NCBI GenBank assembly: GCA_025602915.1
Contig: JAHLJZ010000004.1
Span: forward strand, 558,001 to 622,000
Source: Paraphysoderma sedebokerense
Lineage: Eukaryota; Blastocladiomycota; Physodermatomycetes; Physodermatales; Physodermataceae
Direction: 5' to 3'
Length of the DNA stretch: 64,000 nucleotides
Of this stretch, positions 1 to 12,232 are shown one piece after another. The notes under the pieces are model-generated. The model searched no databases and was not told the DNA's origin. It worked only from the letters and a program-made list of their open reading frames with translations. The translations under genes were made by a program, and so were the position numbers. The first letter of the stretch is position 1. Each line of letters opens with the position of its first letter.

Positions 1-36
1 TCAATTGGGTGTAATAAAGACACCGGATAAACATAC

Positions 37-2727
37 TTAGATGATCAGCGACATTGTAACCTCTAGGACAAGGTTTGCCCATTGTCTCGCACCATTTCTC
101 GGCATCTCTGGCGATACCATTGTACACCACTTCACCTTTAGCTAACACAATCAAATCATCGAACATGTTGAAAATATCACTGCGAGGCTGATGTATCGTA
201 CATACAACAGTCTTTTTCTGTTCTTTGGCCAGTTTTGACAGAGTATCAAGAAGAAGGTGAGCGTTGTAACTGTCCAAACCAGATGTCGGCTCATCCAAGA
301 ACAATATCGACGGCGATGTAACCAATTCGATACCAATGGATACTCGACGTTTTTCTCCTCCAGAAATACCTCTCATCGTTCCTGATCCGCCGATACGAGA
401 ATTCCTGATTTCCCAGAGACCTAATTGCTTCAATACATTGTCAACAATAGCTTTCTTGGCGGATAATTTCATAGATTCAGGAAGACGAGTGCGAGCGGAG
501 AAAAGAAGTGATTCATAAACAGTGAGATGGGGAGACAACACATCTTCTTGATCCACATAACCGGCAATCATTTTTAATTTTTTGGAGGGATATCGAGCCG
601 GCTCGCCATCAAGGACGAACGTGCCGGACACTTGTCCGCGTTTCTTTTTCTGGGCGAGAATATCAAGGAACGATGATTTACCAGCACCTGTAAGGCAACA
701 AACGGTAAGCTATACTAGACTGGGCTGAAAAATGAATAGAAACGCGAAACCCACCGGAAGGACCCATAATTGCCATTAGCTTGCCAGGAGAAGCACTTCC
801 GGAAACACGGTCCAAAACAGTCTTTTTCGGAACTGACGAGTTGCTCGATTGGAAAATGCCTTTCTTAGAAGCTGGGGTAACCACATACGTCAGATTGGCG
901 AATGCGAGTGTGACGCCTTGCGGGACTGGAGGCTGCGGAGCGTTTTTCATTCGCTTCTGCTGCTTTACTCCAATCAATAGAGCTAATTTAAAAGTATAAA
1001 TAAATGTATGGGGGGTATTCAGAATTCTGTTATCAACTCCTCACCTCCTAATCCTAAAACACCAGCAACAGAGACAATGCCAATTCCGGCAATCTCACCG
1101 GCGCTCAAAGCCGCCGTCGTAAACATTTCCTCATCCGTGGGTGCATCACCCAAGTAAGCACATTCGCCGAATGTACAGCCATCGATGGTTAAACCATTTT
1201 GGAACAAGATATCAAGATCGGTCACTATGAATGCAACTGAGGTGAGAAAGCGTCCACTATAAATTCACAATACTTCAACTGCTTACATCTAAACGAACAG
1301 GTATTCGCAGCACTCGGTGTTGCAGCGACCGTTCCGTTGGAACCAGTCATATTTTTGAACGAACCCGGAGTATAAGGGCAGGCGAGAATAAAAGAGCCCG
1401 AGAGACTCCTCAGTGGTTCAGTCAACGGGATGGGCCCGCCACCACCGCACATAAATGATTTTGGCATACATTTGCAGCTGACTTTGGGGCATTCCCAGAC
1501 GAGTTTGCCATCTTGCAACTTTTGTACACAATCTGACATTTTGCAGCTGAACTGAATAGCTTTTTCGTACCATACTGAATATTTGGAGTATAAATAATTA
1601 GATTTTCAACCATACAAATATGATTGAGAAAGGGTGTAATCACCTTGAGCTATCAGACTCTTATCCTTGACATTTCTCTGCGCTGTCACTTGTGTTAAGC
1701 CAGGGTAGAACCCTTTCAGCGTCGGTTCTAAAAAATACAGGCAAAATTAGTTTTGTCGCTGACTAAATCTAATCTATCCCGATTTTAAAGACGTACCATT
1801 AATGAGGCAGTACATGTGACCATTCTTGAAAACTCTGGGAGAAGAGTTACATATGCGCTGATCAAACTGTCGAATCTCTGACGGATCAAGATGAGTGGTA
1901 CTCTGACAAGCATCCGATTTTGTACAGACTGCAAAAAATGAAATGGTTTTATGTGAGTCTCACATCGCTGTTCTGCAGTAATGGATACATACTGTTACAG
2001 TTTAATCCTGAAAATCCATCGTCACATTTACAATCTTCTTTATCAGCAATGGGAGATCTTAAATTTGAAACTACGTTTGTCGAGTTACAAGCTTTTTGAG
2101 GATCGCAGAAAAAAAGGTAGGTAAACATCAAACTGTTACAGCAGCGGTGGTCCAGAAAGAACAGTATTCTGGTTCTCCGGAAATTCCTAAATACTCACTT
2201 TTCAGGCCACAATCTTTTCCGCCCAAACCTTCCGGACATTTACACTGTCCGTTTGAACATTCTCCAAAGTTATTACAACCCTATGTATTATGTTTCCCAA
2301 TCATGAATGAGACAAAAACAGTCGATAAATGTAGTTGGCCATGAGATTTGTTTTTTCAAGGCAACGGAGAAATTGCGGTTCAATAGACCGAGACGTGGGA
2401 TTGGAGGGATGAACAACAAGAGAAGAGATGGTATCAATAAAGCAACAAAAGGGGATGCGTGAGTATTAGGGAATCGGGCTGAATGAGGAGATAACAGAAA
2501 AGTGAGAGAGTTTTTACCTCTGAAGCGCAAGTGAAGCAGTTGCAAGCAGGACAATTTGTGGGAGTGGCAGTGGGAAGGCCGGATAGGTTTGAGGAAGTGG
2601 GAGTGGGAGATCTAGACTGAGAGACTGACTGCGACTGAGCGAGGACGGCGGGAGGGAGGAAGGAGGAGGCGAAGAGGAGGAGGAGGAGGAGGAGAGCGGC
2701 GAGGAGTGGGGAGATGGGACGGGACAT
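37..2727 (-). CDS. ADP1: ABC transporter of the ABCG/Adp1 type with N-terminal EGF-like repeats (5' part, runs off left edge)
   Basis: Exons on minus: 2727-2518, 2280-2199, 2091-1993, 1928-1797, 1727-1644, 1559-1287, 1236-1045, 982-755 and 687-37; the last donor (GTATGT) is at 36, so the membrane domain lies outside the window. Seen: a signal peptide (MSRPISPLLAALLLL...), Cys-rich EGF-like modules (CNNFGECSNGQCKCPEG; CKCDDGFSGLNCN), a long Cys-containing lumenal part, a transmembrane segment near residues 360-380, then a complete nucleotide-binding domain. That domain has Walker A GPSGAGKSS split by an intron, signature ISGGEKRR, Walker B ILFLDEPTSGLDS and H-loop IHQP. Signal peptide, EGF repeats and a cytosolic ABCG domain are the arrangement of yeast Adp1, whose substrate is unknown. 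The exon 3 acceptor (CAAAAAG at 2092) was chosen because it keeps frame; an alternative would extend the exon. About 650 residues are visible. Confidence 0.85.
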
Positions 2728-3824
2728 TAGAGAGTGTGTGAGTGTGGGAGTGTATGTGAGAGAGTGTGTGGGAGTGGGAGTGGTGATGGGACACTAGGTG
2801 GACATATGAGTGGGAGTGTGCAGGGATGGAGTGAGTGTGTGCTGTGTAGTGCAAGAGTGTTCCCTCTCGAGTCAAGTGCGCCTGCTGTGTGAGCAAGTGG
2901 TGGATATCAGCAACTGTGTGTTTTTCTGTCCACCTGCTGCAACTGCCAATATACGGACTCATCCACTTGCTGTGCTGTTGTGCGCTCTAATTCCCTCTCT
3001 TCCCTCTGTCCCATTGTCCCGTCCCTCTGCTTAATTCCAAAGCCCCCCTCTCCCATTGGTCCCCCAATCGCATCCCTCTGTTCGACACGCCCTCTCGCCA
3101 GACACAATCCACAAATCCATCACTCTTCCCTGCTCGCGCTTCTCAAGCCTGAATTATTCAGTGCTGCTCACTCGTATCACTCCATCACCTAGACAAGTCA
3201 TCAGCAATCTTCATGATCACCTTATACATCTCTCAAAAATAGTATTACATGTTAATTCTGTTTCGCATTTTTTCGTACACCTATTCTTATCATAATACAA
3301 CAAATGCCTAGTCCAAATTAAAACTGAAATGAAAAATTCAACAACTGAAAAAAAAACAAAATTTGGAAAATTAAAAAATCTTTGCCACAACACGTTTCCA
3401 ATTACAATCCATCCCCACCCATATTCTTTGCCACTTCCCATTTCCCATCTTTCTCTCTCTCTTCAATTGAATTAATAAGAAATCCCAAGAATACCATCAT
3501 GGACTATATCCTAACGCTACAAATGTCGTCGACTAATTTCATTGAGGGGTATCTGACTTGCTTACAAACAAAAATAAACAATAATAAACGGATAGATAAT
3601 ATAATTTAAAATGCCTAAGACTTTGGGTTTTTTTTCAACATTTTTTTTGTGTGTGCTGTCCGCTTGGATCCATTTACCATCTGTAGCAAGACTATCATTC
3701 GGGTATCCGTAAAACTAAAATGAAATAATAGGAAACAAGAAAAAAAGAATGAAAAAGACAAACTAGCAATCAAGTTGATAAAGAAATATGTCCCAATATT
3801 AAAAACAATCATTATCCAGTCTTT
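2728..3824. other. Intergenic region upstream of the ABC transporter
   Basis: About 1.1 kb between the start of the ABC transporter and the stop of the RRM gene, both on minus. The part next to the ATG (about 2729-2830) is a GAGTGTG-type purine/GT-rich low-complexity stretch, CACTC-rich on the coding strand. Around 2990-3130 it turns pyrimidine-rich, then AT-rich near the RRM gene end. Short open frames here are low-complexity translations with no family features. No RNA gene seen. Confidence 0.6.
2729..2830 (-). repeat. Degenerate CACTC/CACACTC low-complexity tract in the leader of the ABC transporter
   Basis: On plus the tract reads as degenerate GAGTGTG / GGGAGTG units directly before the start codon at 2727. 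A cleaner pentamer tract with the same CACTC core lies before the thiolase start at 42,450. It is either a 5' UTR simple repeat or a core-promoter element; sequence alone cannot tell. Confidence 0.5.
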
Positions 3825-6419
3825 TCATTCGCTAACAAGGTTCAAGAGATCTCTGAACATCGGAAAATCACGCTCAGACGGAGTGCTTCTCCCATCCAAG
3901 TTCAATTCTTGAAACTCACGAAGAGGCATCTCATGCTCAGAATGCCCTCGATAGACATGCCCAGAGACAGTAGGCGAAGAACGGGTCAATGGGCTGGAAG
4001 TAACTGGAGTGACTTTCGAGGGACTCGTCAAACCATAACCCGAAAACCCATGGTGTGCAGAAGAACCGTGCGACGTGCTCGCGCCCATTTGACTCTGCAT
4101 TTGCGAATTGCCAAGAGCAACAGAGCTGGCGATATTCAACATCGAATGACTAGACGCATGATAAATATGTGAGGACGGCGGGTACGGGGATGGGGTCGGA
4201 GACGGAGCGGGTGATTGCGACGGACTAGTGATCGGGGAAGGCAATCCCATTCCAGAAGGACCAGGGTGACGATTCATGTTATCACCGCCACGAAGAGGGG
4301 TTTTGTCTGCCATCATCATTTGACGGTTAGTTTTCTGGGGGAGCATAGAAAGTGACAAATCAGGCGGCGCCGGGGAGGTGTAAACATCTTCTTTCCCACT
4401 AAATCGATTATATGCATAACTTGCATAAACTTGACGTCCATCGATGAAAATGGTCGACTGAATAGCCTTCAAAGCAGAAGAGGGATGAAGAAAGTTGACA
4501 AAAGCAATCCGTTTTGATACTCCCTATTAAGCAAAGTATTCGAGATGGTTAAAATGTCGTCAAAGTAAACCAGGAACAAGCAATCAAATCTCACGTTGGT
4601 ATGGCGCATTACTAAAAATATAAATCAAAGTCAGTTTTATGTTTTATTTCCCTACTGTATAAAAAAGCTCAGACAAACCTTTGCAACTAGTTACCACTCC
4701 AAATCGTTCAAACTCACGCTTCAATCGCTCATCGCCAATACTCATTGACAAGTTCCGAATATAAACATTCGTTCTATTTTCGTAATCCTCTTGATTGGGC
4801 ATAAAAGGGTTAAGTGAACGACCGTACATATCAGCCATTTCGTAATGCTCGCCAATACCCATACCGAAACCACTCATCATGCCATGAGAGGCATTGGATA
4901 CTGGTGATAAGGGATCATCGTGGTGAAAATCCCTCTCGGCGATATGATCTTGAGAAAGGGAAGATCGAGATGTTGCAGAATAGCTTGTAACGGTACCCGT
5001 GGAAGAGGTAGTACCAGAACGACTGCGAGTCAAAGGAGCAGAGTCGGCATCATTGTCGAAGACATGTACGTTATAAGGATATTCTTTTTCGGCAAACGAA
5101 ACATGAATACGACGACCGTCGAGATGAGCATTGTGCATCTGTTGAATCGCCCTCAAAGCATCAGAGGAGTTGAGAAAGTTAACCTATTAAATTCATGGTC
5201 AGTTACGACGTAACCCCAAGAAAGAATTATCCGCAAATCAAATTTAGCTTACAAATGCTAATGACTTTGGTTTGCCCTACAAAACAAGGGATAACAATTA
5301 GCACTCGATGATCAACAAAAAGTTACCCATCAAAGGAAGAGTACTCACATGACTATCCCTCATTATTCGGACGCTAGTGACTTCGCCAAAGGACGTAAAC
5401 TCATCTCTCAAACGCTTTTCATCAACAGAATGAGCGATATTTTTGATCATCAGATTCGTCGTATTCATAGGCGCTTGATCATTGGCATTGCGAACGGTCA
5501 AGACATAACGCTTTCCATCTTCCACAATATGTTTCAAGTTGAATTCGCTGATCGCCTTGTCGACACTTTCGGGGAGTTCAAACTGTACGAAACCGCAACG
5601 ATACTTCAAAGGAAGAAGGGATGCATTGGGAGTTGGGAGAAGTTTCACCGAAACTATTTGGCCACATTCACCAAATAACTCAGTGACATCGTCCATAGTA
5701 TAGTGCGGAGGAAGGTACGAAGCAAAGATTTTTGGGGCTTTTGGACATGGTAGAGGTTTGGTACTACCGGAACTAGGTGGAGTTCGAGCACCGTAGGAGG
5801 TAGATTTTTTTGGAGTGCGATTCATTCTTGGAGATAAGGATTGAAGTTCTTGCGGAGACCCACCGTCGAAAGGGTCATTTGAAAGATGTTTCGCGTAGCT
5901 GACAATAGATGTGGAAAATAATAAAATAGATAAAGTAAAATACGTAAGTTATTTTCTAGGGCAATCCGCAAGTAAAATATACCAAAATTGATAATTTGGG
6001 AAGGGTAAAGTGGGTGTGCCGTATACGTAGCAGAAAAGATTTCCGCATCAAGCCACCCACCATCTATCAGATGCCAGCGACGACCGCCGGAACCTCCGAC
6101 AGTGAAAACAAATAAAGAGGCCACACCATAAACAAACATTTTCTTGAACCGAAAGAGAAATATTTGAAGTAAAACCAGTAAATTAGACTTACATGATATG
6201 GCCCTCCAAATTCAGACCATTGAATTTTGCGACCGCCGTATTGGCTTCTTCAAATTTTTCATACTCCGCAAACAGAACGACACCACCATTTTGGAGAACA
6301 AAATTGAAGTTGACTATTTGACCAAAGGCTTCCAAAAGAAACTTGAGAGTAGAAGCTTGATGAATTGCCGGATCGATATTGTACAAAACGATGGTATGTT
6401 TCTTGAATGGCTTTGTCAT
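3825..6419 (-). CDS. RNA-binding protein with four RRM domains
   Basis: Exons: 6419-6193, 5898-5349, 5276-5253 (24 nt), 5183-4679, 4611-4595 (17 nt) and 4523-3825, giving 673 aa. Four RRMs are visible. RRM1 contains TIVLYNIDPAIH. RRM2 starts KIFASYLPPHYTMDD and has an RNP1-like stretch CGFVQFEL. RRM3 runs from TNLMIKNIAHSVDE to SLAFVNF. RRM4 runs from TNVYIRNLSMSIGDE to RIAFVNF. RRM3 and RRM4 resemble poly(A)-binding-protein RRMs and look like internal duplicates. The two microexons fall just before RNP1 in RRM3 and RRM4. The C-terminal third is Ser/Pro-rich and disordered, with no PABC domain visible. It probably binds mRNA, in cytoplasm or nucleus; the exact orthologue is not recognised. 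The start at 6419 is the first in-frame ATG; an acceptor-like TTTTTAG at about 6436-6442 suggests a 5' UTR intron or a further upstream exon. Confidence 0.8.
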
Positions 6420-7589
6420 GATAAGGCGGCAGTTCTAAAAAGTCACCACAAATAACCAAGGGACGGAAAGTTGAAAGAGGATTTACAACGGCTTCAAGTA
6501 TAGACTTGTTTAATGTAACATTATGACATAAACAAAAAAAAAGAGATGGTTACAATTCAGGTTGGGCTCAGCATGGAGTTTCTTAGAAATGACATAAAAA
6601 GAGTGAACCAAGATAATCCTACCGATAGCGGACCTGTTCTCAATGGATAGATAAAACTGGATACGACAATATTCTGAACAGGATTAAATAAGAGGGAGGG
6701 ATGGAGGAGATGGAAGAGGAGGAGGAAGGATGAGGATGGTAGCGAGAGGAAAAACAAGGAACTTCGGCTTTTATATTCTCGAAACTGTTTCTGGTGAACG
6801 GGCATATCTTCCTGCAAAGGGGGCGATTTGCAAGTGGCGTAGCTCTGATGTATTACGCTTTTTAAGTTCACATCTACTGCTCTGAAATCAATTTCTCACA
6901 AACATGCTTTTATTATAATCATTTGCTTTCATCGGCCTCTCTTTGTCAAAAGTACTCAGTAGGTTTTTGTTTCGGCCTTCAGTACGGCCCCTAAGTAGAC
7001 GATCCCAGATGATTAAGCGATAAATTCAAACGAGACCTTACTACGGATGTAAAGAATATGGTATAATGAATCAACGCATGCGAGACCATTGATCATTATT
7101 GTTTAAATACATTGAATCCGCTACCATATCCTTATACACTCTACACCTCACTCAAACAATTGATGGCATGCTTATCTGAAATCCCGAAAATACGACGCGT
7201 CGAACTGCGCGGGGACACGTCACGATTTACGCCTCACGGATATCTGATTTATGAACAATGCACATGTGGATTCAGAATGGTAGGAGCAAGAATACTTACA
7301 GAAAGCAAACAACGAATGCAGGGGAACTTGCACAAAGAACCACTCTCTCCGCTACATCAAAATCGCATAAGTGGCGGTAGCATCTTTGGCCACAATTCAG
7401 GGATGAACCATACAAAACGGCTCTTCAGATGGCGGACATGTCGCACTCTGACAACTTCCAAAACAACGTGAGTAATTCGAATTCAACGCAATCAAATTGA
7501 GAATAAATTTACATAAATCACAGAAACATCAACATTGAGACACTGATATCCTGTATATTGCTGTCGGCCAGTAACTGATTTCCATGCTC
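6420..7589. other. Intergenic region between the RRM gene and the WW gene
   Basis: About 1.17 kb. The left half holds the leader and promoter of the RRM gene (CT-rich leader, TATAAAAG at 6775-6768). The right half is the 3' flank of the WW gene. A 119-codon plus-strand open frame at 7112-7471 has no recognisable domain and no clear splice or promoter context, so it is not called. No tRNA or repeat seen. Confidence 0.55.
6768..6775 (-). promoter_or_regulatory. TATA box (TATAAAAG) of the RRM gene
   Basis: On minus the sequence TATAAAAG is followed by a CT-rich leader (reverse complement of about 6680-6760), typical of fungal core promoters. It lies about 350 nt upstream of the ATG at 6419. With a probable 5' UTR intron ending near 6436, the spliced leader would be shorter. 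Confidence 0.5.
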
Positions 7590-8444
7590 TTATCCATCGC
7601 CTAGTCTTGACAACAATCCTTTCCTCTTCTTCTCCTCTCGTTTCGCTTTAAACTTTTCTATCTCCTTTTTTGTAAGCTTCTTCTTCTTTCGGCTTCCGTC
7701 ACCACCGGAAACTTTATCCATATTCCTCTGCTCTAAGTAACCGTCGTAGTCGAAAAAATGACTCATCTGCCTCATTGCCTTGGCCTGTGCTGTGAAGTGA
7801 TCAACGGATCCAGAGGACGGATCCATGGAGTACGTCTCGGACTGGAATTTCCCACTGCGAGAGTTAAAATTAGCAGACATAACATACGAATCCGCAGTGG
7901 AAGAGGTAGATGTCGTCGGGTACGGATAGGAATAGTTGGAGTAGTCGTAGGTAGTTGAAGGATTTGTGGATGCCGTCTCAGTCGACGCTTCAGTGTTTGC
8001 AGTTGTGTTGTCGGTGGCTACATCGGTCGAACTTGTTGTATCTTTTCCGGATGGTGCCGTCTGATTATAATATGAATTGTAATATTGCTGGTAATATTGA
8101 TAGTAGTCCGAGTATTGGTCGGCGGCCTTCGAGTCAGTTCCTTCTATCTTTGTCGATGAATCATTATCCTCGTTGACGGATGTACTCGATGCGACATCTT
8201 TTTCAGGAGCAGAATCTTCAAGTTTCCTTTTCTTCCCAGTTGTATTGGAGTTGTTGTCTGAAGCAGTAGTTTCGCCCGCAATGTTATGATTTCCATTGGA
8301 TTCTATAACCCCTGTTTCTGGTTTCTTCCAAGTCACATCGTTTGTTATAGTATTCCAATAATAATATGCTTTCAAGTTTTCATCCCAGCAGGCTTTCCAT
8401 ACTCCATCGTCGGATGCATTCGTTGTAGATTTTGTTGAACTCAT
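7590..8444 (-). CDS. WW-domain protein, probably spliceosome-associated
   Basis: A single coding exon gives 284 aa. Near residues 10-42 there is a WW domain, with the first Trp in GVWKACWDENLKAYYYWN and the second in TWKKPETG. The middle is Tyr/Ser/Thr-rich and disordered. The C-terminus has a conserved-looking segment (RQMSHFFDYDGYLEQRN) followed by a basic stretch (KKKKLTKKEIEKFKAKREE). A WW domain with a C-terminal lysine-rich helix is a layout of small splicing-associated WW proteins, which bind proline-rich partners; this role is inferred. The start at 8444 is preferred over an in-frame ATG at 8489 because an acceptor (TTTTTTCTGCAG) lies between them, so the upstream part is a 5' UTR intron (donor GTTTCG about 50 nt earlier). 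Confidence 0.72.
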   Translation of the reverse strand: MSSTKSTTNASDDGVWKACWDENLKAYYYWNTITNDVTWKKPETGVIESNGNHNIAGETTASDNNSNTTGKKRKLEDSAPEKDVASSTSVNEDNDSSTKIEGTDSKAADQYSDYYQYYQQYYNSYYNQTAPSGKDTTSSTDVATDNTTANTEASTETASTNPSTTYDYSNYSYPYPTTSTSSTADSYVMSANFNSRSGKFQSETYSMDPSSGSVDHFTAQAKAMRQMSHFFDYDGYLEQRNMDKVSGGDGSRKKKKLTKKEIEKFKAKREEKKRKGLLSRLGDG

Positions 8445-8759
8445 CGAGGGCGAAACGAAGGATAACTGCAGAAAAAACCGGATAGTCACAGGACTAGCAG
8501 ATATGAAGCGAAACCTTGAGAATAGTCGCTAGAGGTCGAATTCTGTGACCGCTAGCAATATTGGTTCAATTTGATCCAACCAGTGACTATACCAATTATG
8601 CCCTAGTTGTTCTATATTTAAAAATTCATTGAAGAGATTTCATTGAGGGCTTAAAGCCCGGCACGTGACCGCTAGATTAAATAACCTTGTTCGGATGTTC
8701 CTCCTTCAGGCAATACAAAACTACGGCTGTGATAAATACTTGAAATTATGATGTAAATT

Positions 8760-11700
8760 CTATATAATACAATTCTCTAATGTGCGCATTCCATCTGATG
8801 AACCACAGTGTCCAGGGTCTTTCTTCTGTGCAAATTGTTCTGTTTGATTCTTCCCACCATCTCCTCGTACAGGATCCGTTTGAGTACCAATCCCTAATAA
8901 TGACAACATACTGAGATCGTCAAAATCAAATGTTCTATCCAACGATCTCCGAATATCCGCCTTCAATTTGACCTTATGTGTTCGAGATTTCCGCTGTACA
9001 GTCGAAGTACCTTCTAAGAGATTCTTATGTGACTGGATTTCCGTTGTTATGCCATTGCTCTCAGATGCCAGAGAAGGGCTAGAGGAAGGTGCCTTTATCA
9101 ACGAACTTGCGGGCGACCCCATCAATAGAAATGTAGAAGGAGACGCGAAATTTTTGCTTTGCATTTCATTTTGCAATCGCTTGAAGCGAGAGTTTGGACT
9201 CGGTTTTGGAATGAACGATGCCGGTAATTGAGATTGCGTTGAAAGATTAGATGAATTCGACGGGTTATGTGATGTGGCGGAGGACATTGAGACTTTTTGA
9301 GTCTCTATTGTAAATTGTTGCGTATCGTTCGAAGCTTTGACTGTTTTTGCGGGAAGCGGCGATTCAAACGTTAATTTTGGCGAATCTGTGGTGGTCGGAT
9401 CTTGCGAATCTAAACCTGCACTCGGTGACAATAATGTTGATATTCCATTCGTAGACCCTCCATTCAGCGTTTCCTTTCCTTTCAGCTGCGCATTTTCAGG
9501 TACTTTAGCAGACTGGGAGGTGGCCCGTACTTTCGATTTAGGCATATTACCCCTAAAAAATACAGTTCATTATATCGTCGAATGAACTGCGGAGAAAACT
9601 AAGAAACGTACCCAATAGCCACTCCTGATAATTCTAATTTTGTTGATGTTCCTCCGCTGGTGATTTGCCATATCTGTTTGCATTTGCCTTCGAAGACTGG
9701 TCTAAATCGGCACACAACACGCACTTCGTCTCCTGGACGTACCATCCCTGCCATTGTATTCCATTTGAACGTATCGGCAGTCAAATGGTTGCCAAAGCCA
9801 AGTTCTGTATTTTTTCGAGTTTTCTTTTTCCCGGGTGATGTTGTCGGCGATATATCTAAAGATTTTGAAAATACTGGCCGTCCAAGCGAGGTAAGCTTGA
9901 AAGAATGAGCCCTCTTCGAAGTATTGACAATCGAAATCACAGCTGTTTGCTCCCTTTGGATACGAGTCGGCCTAAAGGAAAGCTTGGTCGGCACGCCTTT
10001 CAGATTGGTTTTTGATTTAGCGAATGGAATGGTCAATGTAGTAACGGATGTGTCTTTAAAATCACCAGGAGGATGCGATGATGTCGGTAATTCGCCGTGA
10101 CCTGAATCAACTCGGTCGAAAGTAGTGATAGAATCAACTGCTGGTTCTTTGGGACAATATGCTGGTGAGTTGGCAGAAAATTTCTTTATTCGATCTGATG
10201 CGGAATTGAGCGAGAAATATTCAGCTTCGGTTGTCGCCGATTTGATGGGTGATATGTGAAGAGATGGACGTGATTCGGCGGAAGGATCTCTCACCTGAGT
10301 TGTCGTGTGAATGAGTTTATCTTTCTGATTTGTTTCGGGTAAAACTGGGGTAATCGGGAGAGAGTCGGAAGTTGAATGTAAGAATGAGAATGAACGAATC
10401 CTTTGTGTTTCATGCGGGGTGGATTGAAATCTGGGAACGAAAGGAGACGGGGCTATACTCTTTCTCTTTTTCACGATATCAACATGTATCACCTTCAATA
10501 ACAACCCGTTTGATAAAACCATCATTTGAGTATTTCTGCAAGCATTCGAGTCTGTGATATGATGATCCGGACCTAATGTTATCTCGACTTCACAAGACGA
10601 AAACGGTTTTAAATCTCCGTGAGATGGATTCACCGAAAAGCGGAAGGCTGGCCAAATAAATTCAAAATCGAATTCGATATCTCCAAGGTTTGTCATTGTT
10701 AGCACCGTCTTGAAGGTGTAGTCTTCCTTTGTATTGCTTTCCTCCATCCGGACCATAGTGATTTTTTCTGTGGTAACTGATAATTGATTGGCGATTCTTT
10801 GATTTACAAGCGGAAGAGGGGTGCTACTCCCCGGTGTCGGGGCAATCGGATACATGGGAGGCTTGTCAATCAATATGGGTTTCTTGGAAGACAGTTTTGT
10901 GCCGCTTGAAAAAGTACCCGTGCCGGGTGTAAACACTGATCCGTCCTCTTTCGTTGAGGGAGTATAAAACCGCGGCTATGCAACAGCAGTGAGAGGACAG
11001 TCTTTGTAATGTAGGCCTTTAATGGCAATACTGAAAACGATTTAATTACCCTATGTTTCGATGGAAGCTCCCCTGCAATATCACCTAAGGCACCAGACTT
11101 CATTCCAAAAAACACACCAGGAGATGGAAACACAGGTTCTTTATTCACCGGAGCATTTTGGAGTATAGATGCATCGTCATGCAAGGAAGCACCGCTTAAA
11201 TCGGCAATTTCAATGCCGTCGCCTATAAATCGGAATGTTGGCATCGAACTTTAACCTGTAACAATACAACGCAAATGGTGAAAACATACCATTGTCGAGA
11301 AAAGCGTTATTTCCAGTCCCTGCTGTTGACATCAGGTCATCCAATATCCAATGGTCGTCTTTACTTCCAGGAGTCTCTAGATCTTTTGAACGGGAAACTA
11401 ATAAATGGTAAATAATCAGCCTGAAAGCTGATGCCCCAAAACGTTTAGATGGAATTCGTACCTTGGTCTTCAATTACCACCGACCCTGTCGTACTCATTG
11501 CACCTATATCAAAATAGCTGATTAAAATAGTCAAATAAAACAGACGAATAAGTAGCCATCATTGCGCGAATACCTTTTTCTCTGAGACCTTTAAAATTCT
11601 CAAAAGGCGGGCTCATAATGTCATCTAACAACATCTCGGGGCTGGGACCTCGCTCTATGTCTGCCGACTGAACCGCATTCTGATACAACTCTCCCAAATT

Positions 11701-12054
11701 CAAATCTGCTAATTCAACCATACTATCGTCCAATTGGTCGTTTAGAAACCGTTGATTTATGGCATCAAGTGTATCGTGAATTCCGTTCATATTGCGGTCT
11801 TCAAGGGTTAAATCAAATTGATCATTCTCATTAATAAATCGGGAGTCTTCATCTAGATCTCCTAGCTTTAGACTTGCCGACGTTGCGGAACCTTTGCAAG
11901 ATTGAAGGTTTCCGTTAGCACTTAGTTGGAAGTTATCGCGTTGAAAATTGAAAGCTGGGGATGAAAGGAATTTTGGAGCCGTTTTTTTGGAGAATACACT
12001 GGGACTAGGTTGTGTCAACCCTGAGAGTGGGGTACTCGAGCCAGAAAAGGGCAT
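8760..12054 (-). CDS. ASH-domain protein resembling centriolar Cep192/Spd-2
   Basis: Exons: 12054-11574, 11503-11462 (42 nt), 11397-11290, 11222-11050, 10975-9612 and 9552-8760, giving 986 aa. The N-terminal third is acidic and disordered. Two beta-rich segments look like ASH (ASPM/SPD-2/Hydin) domains. One lies near residues 330-420 (TVLTMTNLGDIEFDFEF, then FSVNPSHGDLKPFSSCEVEI). The second lies near 580-720 (LSFRPTRIQREQTAVISIV ... VVCRFRPVFEGKCKQIWQI). The tail is Ser/Thr-rich. Proteins of this plan and length include Spd-2/Cep192, which recruits pericentriolar material in organisms with centrioles; family assignment is inference and another ASH protein is possible. The first ATG after a possible acceptor (TTATAG) was used, so a non-coding or short upstream exon may exist. 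It shares a tight 178-bp gap with the TTC7 stop. Confidence 0.55.
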
Positions 12055-12232
12055 GAGTTTTCGGCAGTATGTCTATAATAGAAAGTGAGTTCAATTTTGA
12101 GGCCCAAACAGTCGAAAACAGCAACACGTTGGAAGACGGTACGTCCAGGCTTCGACAACAATAAATCCGACAACACTCAAAGCATCATGAATGTGCAAAA
12201 ATTAATATTTTAAAACTGTTTGCAATCATTTA

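Noticed and set aside
2612-2962. His/Ser-rich minus-strand open frame overlapping the ABC transporter start
   Set aside because: It is a shifted-frame reading of the CACTC-rich leader and the signal-peptide exon; low complexity explains its length.
7112-7471. 119-codon plus-strand open frame between the RRM and WW genes
   Set aside because: No domain, signal peptide or compositional bias like the neighbours, no promoter or splice context; likely chance.
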